A program made the translations under genes and the position numbers. A DNA stretch of 64,000 bases, taken from the NCBI RefSeq assembly GCF_013167215.1, contig NZ_JABJWY010000038.1, forward strand, positions 274,765 through 338,764, in the 5' to 3' direction. The stretch comes from Sphingobacterium prati (GTDB taxonomy: Bacteria; Bacteroidota; Bacteroidia; Sphingobacteriales; Sphingobacteriaceae). Under the pieces are notes generated by a model. The model was not told the DNA's origin. It ran no database searches and saw only the letters and a program-made list of their open reading frames with translations. Below are positions 61,472 to 64,000 of this stretch, in pieces (position 1 is the first letter of the stretch; each line of letters starts with the position of its first letter).

Positions 61472-62944
61472 TTATCCTTTATAAGGTTTTTTAGCAGCTT
61501 CGATGAGCTCCTTCATTTCTAATTTGATATAGTCCACGTTTGGCGTTGATCCGGTCAGAAAGTAACGAATATTCCCTTCTTTGTCTATAATAAATTTGGC
61601 TGGAATACCTTTGACGCCAAATTTCGCCGCCATAACCTCACCAGTTTGCGGATCTTTTTGATCGTCGTAAAGCACTTCAAACGGATAATTATTTTTTGTG
61701 ATAAAGGATACAACATTCTCTTTATAATTCTTATCGCGTTCCCAAGTATTCATAAATAAGAATTGTACATCTTTATCATTTGCATAAGATTCTTGAGCCG
61801 CTTTCATACCGGGGAACGAGCGGACACAAGGTTGACACCAAGTTGCCCAGAAGTCTAAGACGACAACTTTTCCTTTTAGACTGGCCAAAGATACTTTTTC
61901 ACCCTTTATATTGAGTAGTTCAAAATTGGGTGCTGGTTTAAAAGTTGCCATCTCCTTGATATGATTACGGATATTTTGTGTCAACTCCGTTTTCAGTGAA
62001 GCATTAAAGTTCTCGTATCCCTGTATTGATCCATTCAATTCCGTATATAGTTTTTTAAGATCATTTTCAATAGCAAACTGTCCTTTAGCATACAATTTGG
62101 TCAAGATGTTGTATGCTTCCAGCTTTCTGCCGGTGCCCATTAAAGATTTGTAGTGCACCATGGCAAGACCATCTGCTTGCTCCGGCGCTGCTTTTAGTGC
62201 ATTCTCTATATAGCCCAGCGCGTCAGCGTATTTTTTCTGTGCAACGAGGATGTTTACATAAGCTGACATGGAGCTTGCATACCCCATGGCCGCAAATCGG
62301 GCTTTATTGTCTTTTTGACTCTCTGGAAGGGTTAAATAATAGTAGCTATCATCCATTGCGGTTTTTAGGAGTGGTGCGGCAGTGGTCGTATCGCCTTCGC
62401 TCAATAGAATTTGACCGACAGGGATATATCCATTTCCACGCCAGAATCGTTCTTTCATTTCACCAAGATAATGCAATGCTTTGGGGGCATTGCCATCGTT
62501 GGCAAAACTCTGTGCCAGATTAGCCAATACATAATCGTATGTCAGCGGTTCTTCGCTAAAGTTTTTAACTGGCCATTTTTTTATGAGCTCATTATATGCT
62601 TTTTCTTTCTGTACGGGCGTACTTGCATTGTAAAAAACATCGGTGATAAAGGCATCACGGGTTAGTGATCCTTTTGGATATTTTTTCTTCGCCAATGCTT
62701 CTGCTGAAGCCTGCAGATCTTCTTTACCTAAAGAACGCAAAACGTTGATCGTGGTGCGGTAGTCTTCTTCAGATTTATACATTTTTAATTCACTCATCAA
62801 TACATTGGCGAGTGAATCCTTTTGTACCAACGTTCCTTTCTCTATAATAGGCAGGTATTGTTGGTATTTGTTTTTTGCAGGCTGTTGTGCAAAGGCCGCT
62901 GTTAGCGAAACGACGAAAGCAGCCGTTAAGATGTTTGTTTTCAT
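61472..62944 (-). CDS. TPR-like/TlpA family thiol:disulfide oxidoreductase
   Basis: The 490-residue protein has a signal peptide (about 1-19, ending AAFAQ), a helical tetratricopeptide-like region (about 30-330), and a C-terminal TlpA thioredoxin domain (about 345-490) with active site DFWATWCQPCVRSFPG (CxxC near 370-373) and cis-proline loop GVKGIPAKFIIDKEG. It lies 26 bp downstream of a SusD gene and is probably in the same operon; redoxins of this kind are frequent last genes of SusCD loci in Sphingobacteriaceae. Confidence 0.92.
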   Translation of the reverse strand: MKTNILTAAFVVSLTAAFAQQPAKNKYQQYLPIIEKGTLVQKDSLANVLMSELKMYKSEEDYRTTINVLRSLGKEDLQASAEALAKKKYPKGSLTRDAFITDVFYNASTPVQKEKAYNELIKKWPVKNFSEEPLTYDYVLANLAQSFANDGNAPKALHYLGEMKERFWRGNGYIPVGQILLSEGDTTTAAPLLKTAMDDSYYYLTLPESQKDNKARFAAMGYASSMSAYVNILVAQKKYADALGYIENALKAAPEQADGLAMVHYKSLMGTGRKLEAYNILTKLYAKGQFAIENDLKKLYTELNGSIQGYENFNASLKTELTQNIRNHIKEMATFKPAPNFELLNIKGEKVSLASLKGKVVVLDFWATWCQPCVRSFPGMKAAQESYANDKDVQFLFMNTWERDKNYKENVVSFITKNNYPFEVLYDDQKDPQTGEVMAAKFGVKGIPAKFIIDKEGNIRYFLTGSTPNVDYIKLEMKELIEAAKKPYKG

Positions 62945-62970
62945 TTTTTATCTTTATAATTTCTAATTCA

Positions 62971-64000
62971 TTAATCATCGTATCCCGGGTTCTGTGTCAA
63001 GTTTCTGTTGATCAAAATCTGGGACTGTGGAATTGGGAATAACACATCTGTTGTTTGCCAGTTTGATTTGATCGGCGAAAGTACAGCAGTAGCGCGGTCG
63101 GTTCGCTTAAGATCAAGCCAGCGGTGGCCAAATTCACCAAAAAATTCATGGAGACGTTCGGTCTCTATTGCAGACAATAATTGTGTTTGGTTTAAGCTTG
63201 TACTAAGCCCAGCAAGTCCAGCACGCGCACGCACGGCATCCACATCAGCGCGGGCTTCGGCAAGCTTCCCAAGTTTTGCTCTTGCTTCAGCACGAATAAG
63301 ATACTGCTCGGCTAGGCGAAGCATAATGTGATACTCGGATCCTGCGCCTGAGGATACTTTATATTTGGTTATGGCATAATAGATTTTGTTTGAGACCGTT
63401 TTTGAACTTGTCCAATTTGTTTTTCTTAAGTCAATTGTGGGCGAGGTCTCAAAGCTGTTGTATACTGCATCAGGAAGGGTGTATCCAGGTGCAACTGTGG
63501 CTGTCGTTATATAATTGGCACCAAATGTTGTCACTCCACTCTGACTCGCAAGTTGTAGAATAACCTCATTACTTGAGTTGACAAAGTTTTTATCTGGTGT
63601 AGGCATACCATAATCAGCGGATTGCAATACTTTGGTCGCATGAGATTCCGCATTTTGATAATCTTTTTGATACAGGTAGACTCTTGCTAACAGTGCGCTG
63701 GCGGCGGCTTTGTTGGCACGGCCTCTTGGATTTGCGGTTGCGTCATAGGCGGTAGCCATTTTGCTCTCCGCATCTTTGAGGTCAGCAATAATTTGATCAT
63801 ACACGTGTTCTACAGGAGTCCGTGAAAGCGTTGCATCTTCAAAAGCGTGTAGGTCGTCGCGTAATTGCAAGGGCACATCGCCGTAAAGATTAGCGAGATA
63901 GAAATAAGCATAGGCCCTGAAAAATTTAGCTTCGCCCAAGAGCTGATCTTTTACAGTTGGGGTAAGAGTGGTTGATGCTTCGAGACCTGAAATAGCATTA
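62971..64000 (-). CDS. SusD/RagB family lipoprotein (5' end outside the window)
   Basis: The frame is open to the last base of the window, giving about 343 residues of the C-terminal part of a SusD protein. Landmarks are GEAKFFRAYAYFYLANLYGDVPL (about 21-43 of the visible part), the central RGRANKAAASALLARVYLYQKDY, LRLAEQYLIRAEARAKLG and the ending segment RLHEFFGEFGHRWLDLKRT plus LFPIPQSQI, all features of the SusD C-terminal domain and TPR units. The matching SusC gene should lie just outside the window. The TlpA-like gene follows. Confidence 0.93.
   Translation of the reverse strand, partial: NAISGLEASTTLTPTVKDQLLGEAKFFRAYAYFYLANLYGDVPLQLRDDLHAFEDATLSRTPVEHVYDQIIADLKDAESKMATAYDATANPRGRANKAAASALLARVYLYQKDYQNAESHATKVLQSADYGMPTPDKNFVNSSNEVILQLASQSGVTTFGANYITTATVAPGYTLPDAVYNSFETSPTIDLRKTNWTSSKTVSNKIYYAITKYKVSSGAGSEYHIMLRLAEQYLIRAEARAKLGKLAEARADVDAVRARAGLAGLSTSLNQTQLLSAIETERLHEFFGEFGHRWLDLKRTDRATAVLSPIKSNWQTTDVLFPIPQSQILINRNLTQNPGYDD

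Noticed and set aside
1-64000. tRNA, rRNA or other structural RNA genes
   Set aside because: No cloverleaf with a T-arm motif and no rRNA-like conserved stretch was seen when reading the intergenic regions on both strands.

Overview
The window is an ordinary stretch of chromosome from a member of the Bacteroidota, most probably a Sphingobacterium or close relative in the Sphingobacteriaceae. The grounds are SusC/SusD outer-membrane pairs, DUF4369/TlpA-type thioredoxins, DUF5689, DUF4407 and DUF3820 proteins, phylum-type promoters with a TAnnTTTG -7 element, weak ribosome binding sites and a moderately AT-rich composition. I saw no tRNA, rRNA, CRISPR array, complete insertion sequence or prophage.

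Layout. 1-4310: start of a flavoprotein gene (cut by the window edge), lemA with two TPM-domain genes, a DUF4369-thioredoxin and a small lipoprotein. 4432-9158: pfkA, a DsbD transmembrane reductase whose N-terminal domain is a separate gene, birA, and rsfS facing the other way. 9208-14162: ftsH, a LutC-like gene, a rhomboid protease and the comM/yifB ATPase. 14401-17368: YtxH/holin-like envelope trio, fcl and trmB. 17881-26179: a SusC-SusD-DUF5689 uptake operon, an unexplained small ORF, a secreted glycerophosphodiesterase and a DUF937 protein. 26245-35376 (minus strand): trhO, a packed surface-glycan cluster (flippase plus three glycosyltransferases, with DUF3820 at its end and a DeoR regulator at its head), a protein with seven GFxPRFK repeats, yebC and an SDR threonine dehydrogenase. 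35780-46733: asd, an exported DUF1684-peptide deformylase fusion, ruvX, ybeY, a methyltransferase, ndk, ispH-hemH-metallophosphoesterase and galTK. 46830-59115: a Cys/Met-metabolism PLP enzyme, mfd, an unknown gene with a tiny membrane protein downstream, a SerB-SerA-like fusion, an SDR epimerase, a ureohydrolase-fold protein with a degenerate metal site, rmuC and DUF4407. 59287-64000: an M3 lipoprotein peptidase, then a TPR-TlpA thioredoxin downstream of a SusD gene that runs off the end.

Themes. Exported thiol-redox proteins recur (2425, 5600/7393, 61472) and are probably supplied with electrons by the DsbD system. Two nutrient-uptake modules lie here; the first may serve phosphate-diester substrates because a GDPD follows it. 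Housekeeping genes for translation, RNA modification, isoprenoid/heme, serine and galactose metabolism fill the rest.

The points most worth a second look are: the exported deformylase fusion; the GFxPRFK repeat protein; a perfect 15-bp inverted repeat against the susC promoter; the duplicated serB leader; the ureohydrolase without metal-binding histidines; promoter elements set almost on top of start codons in several genes; and two ORFs of 43 and 50 codons.
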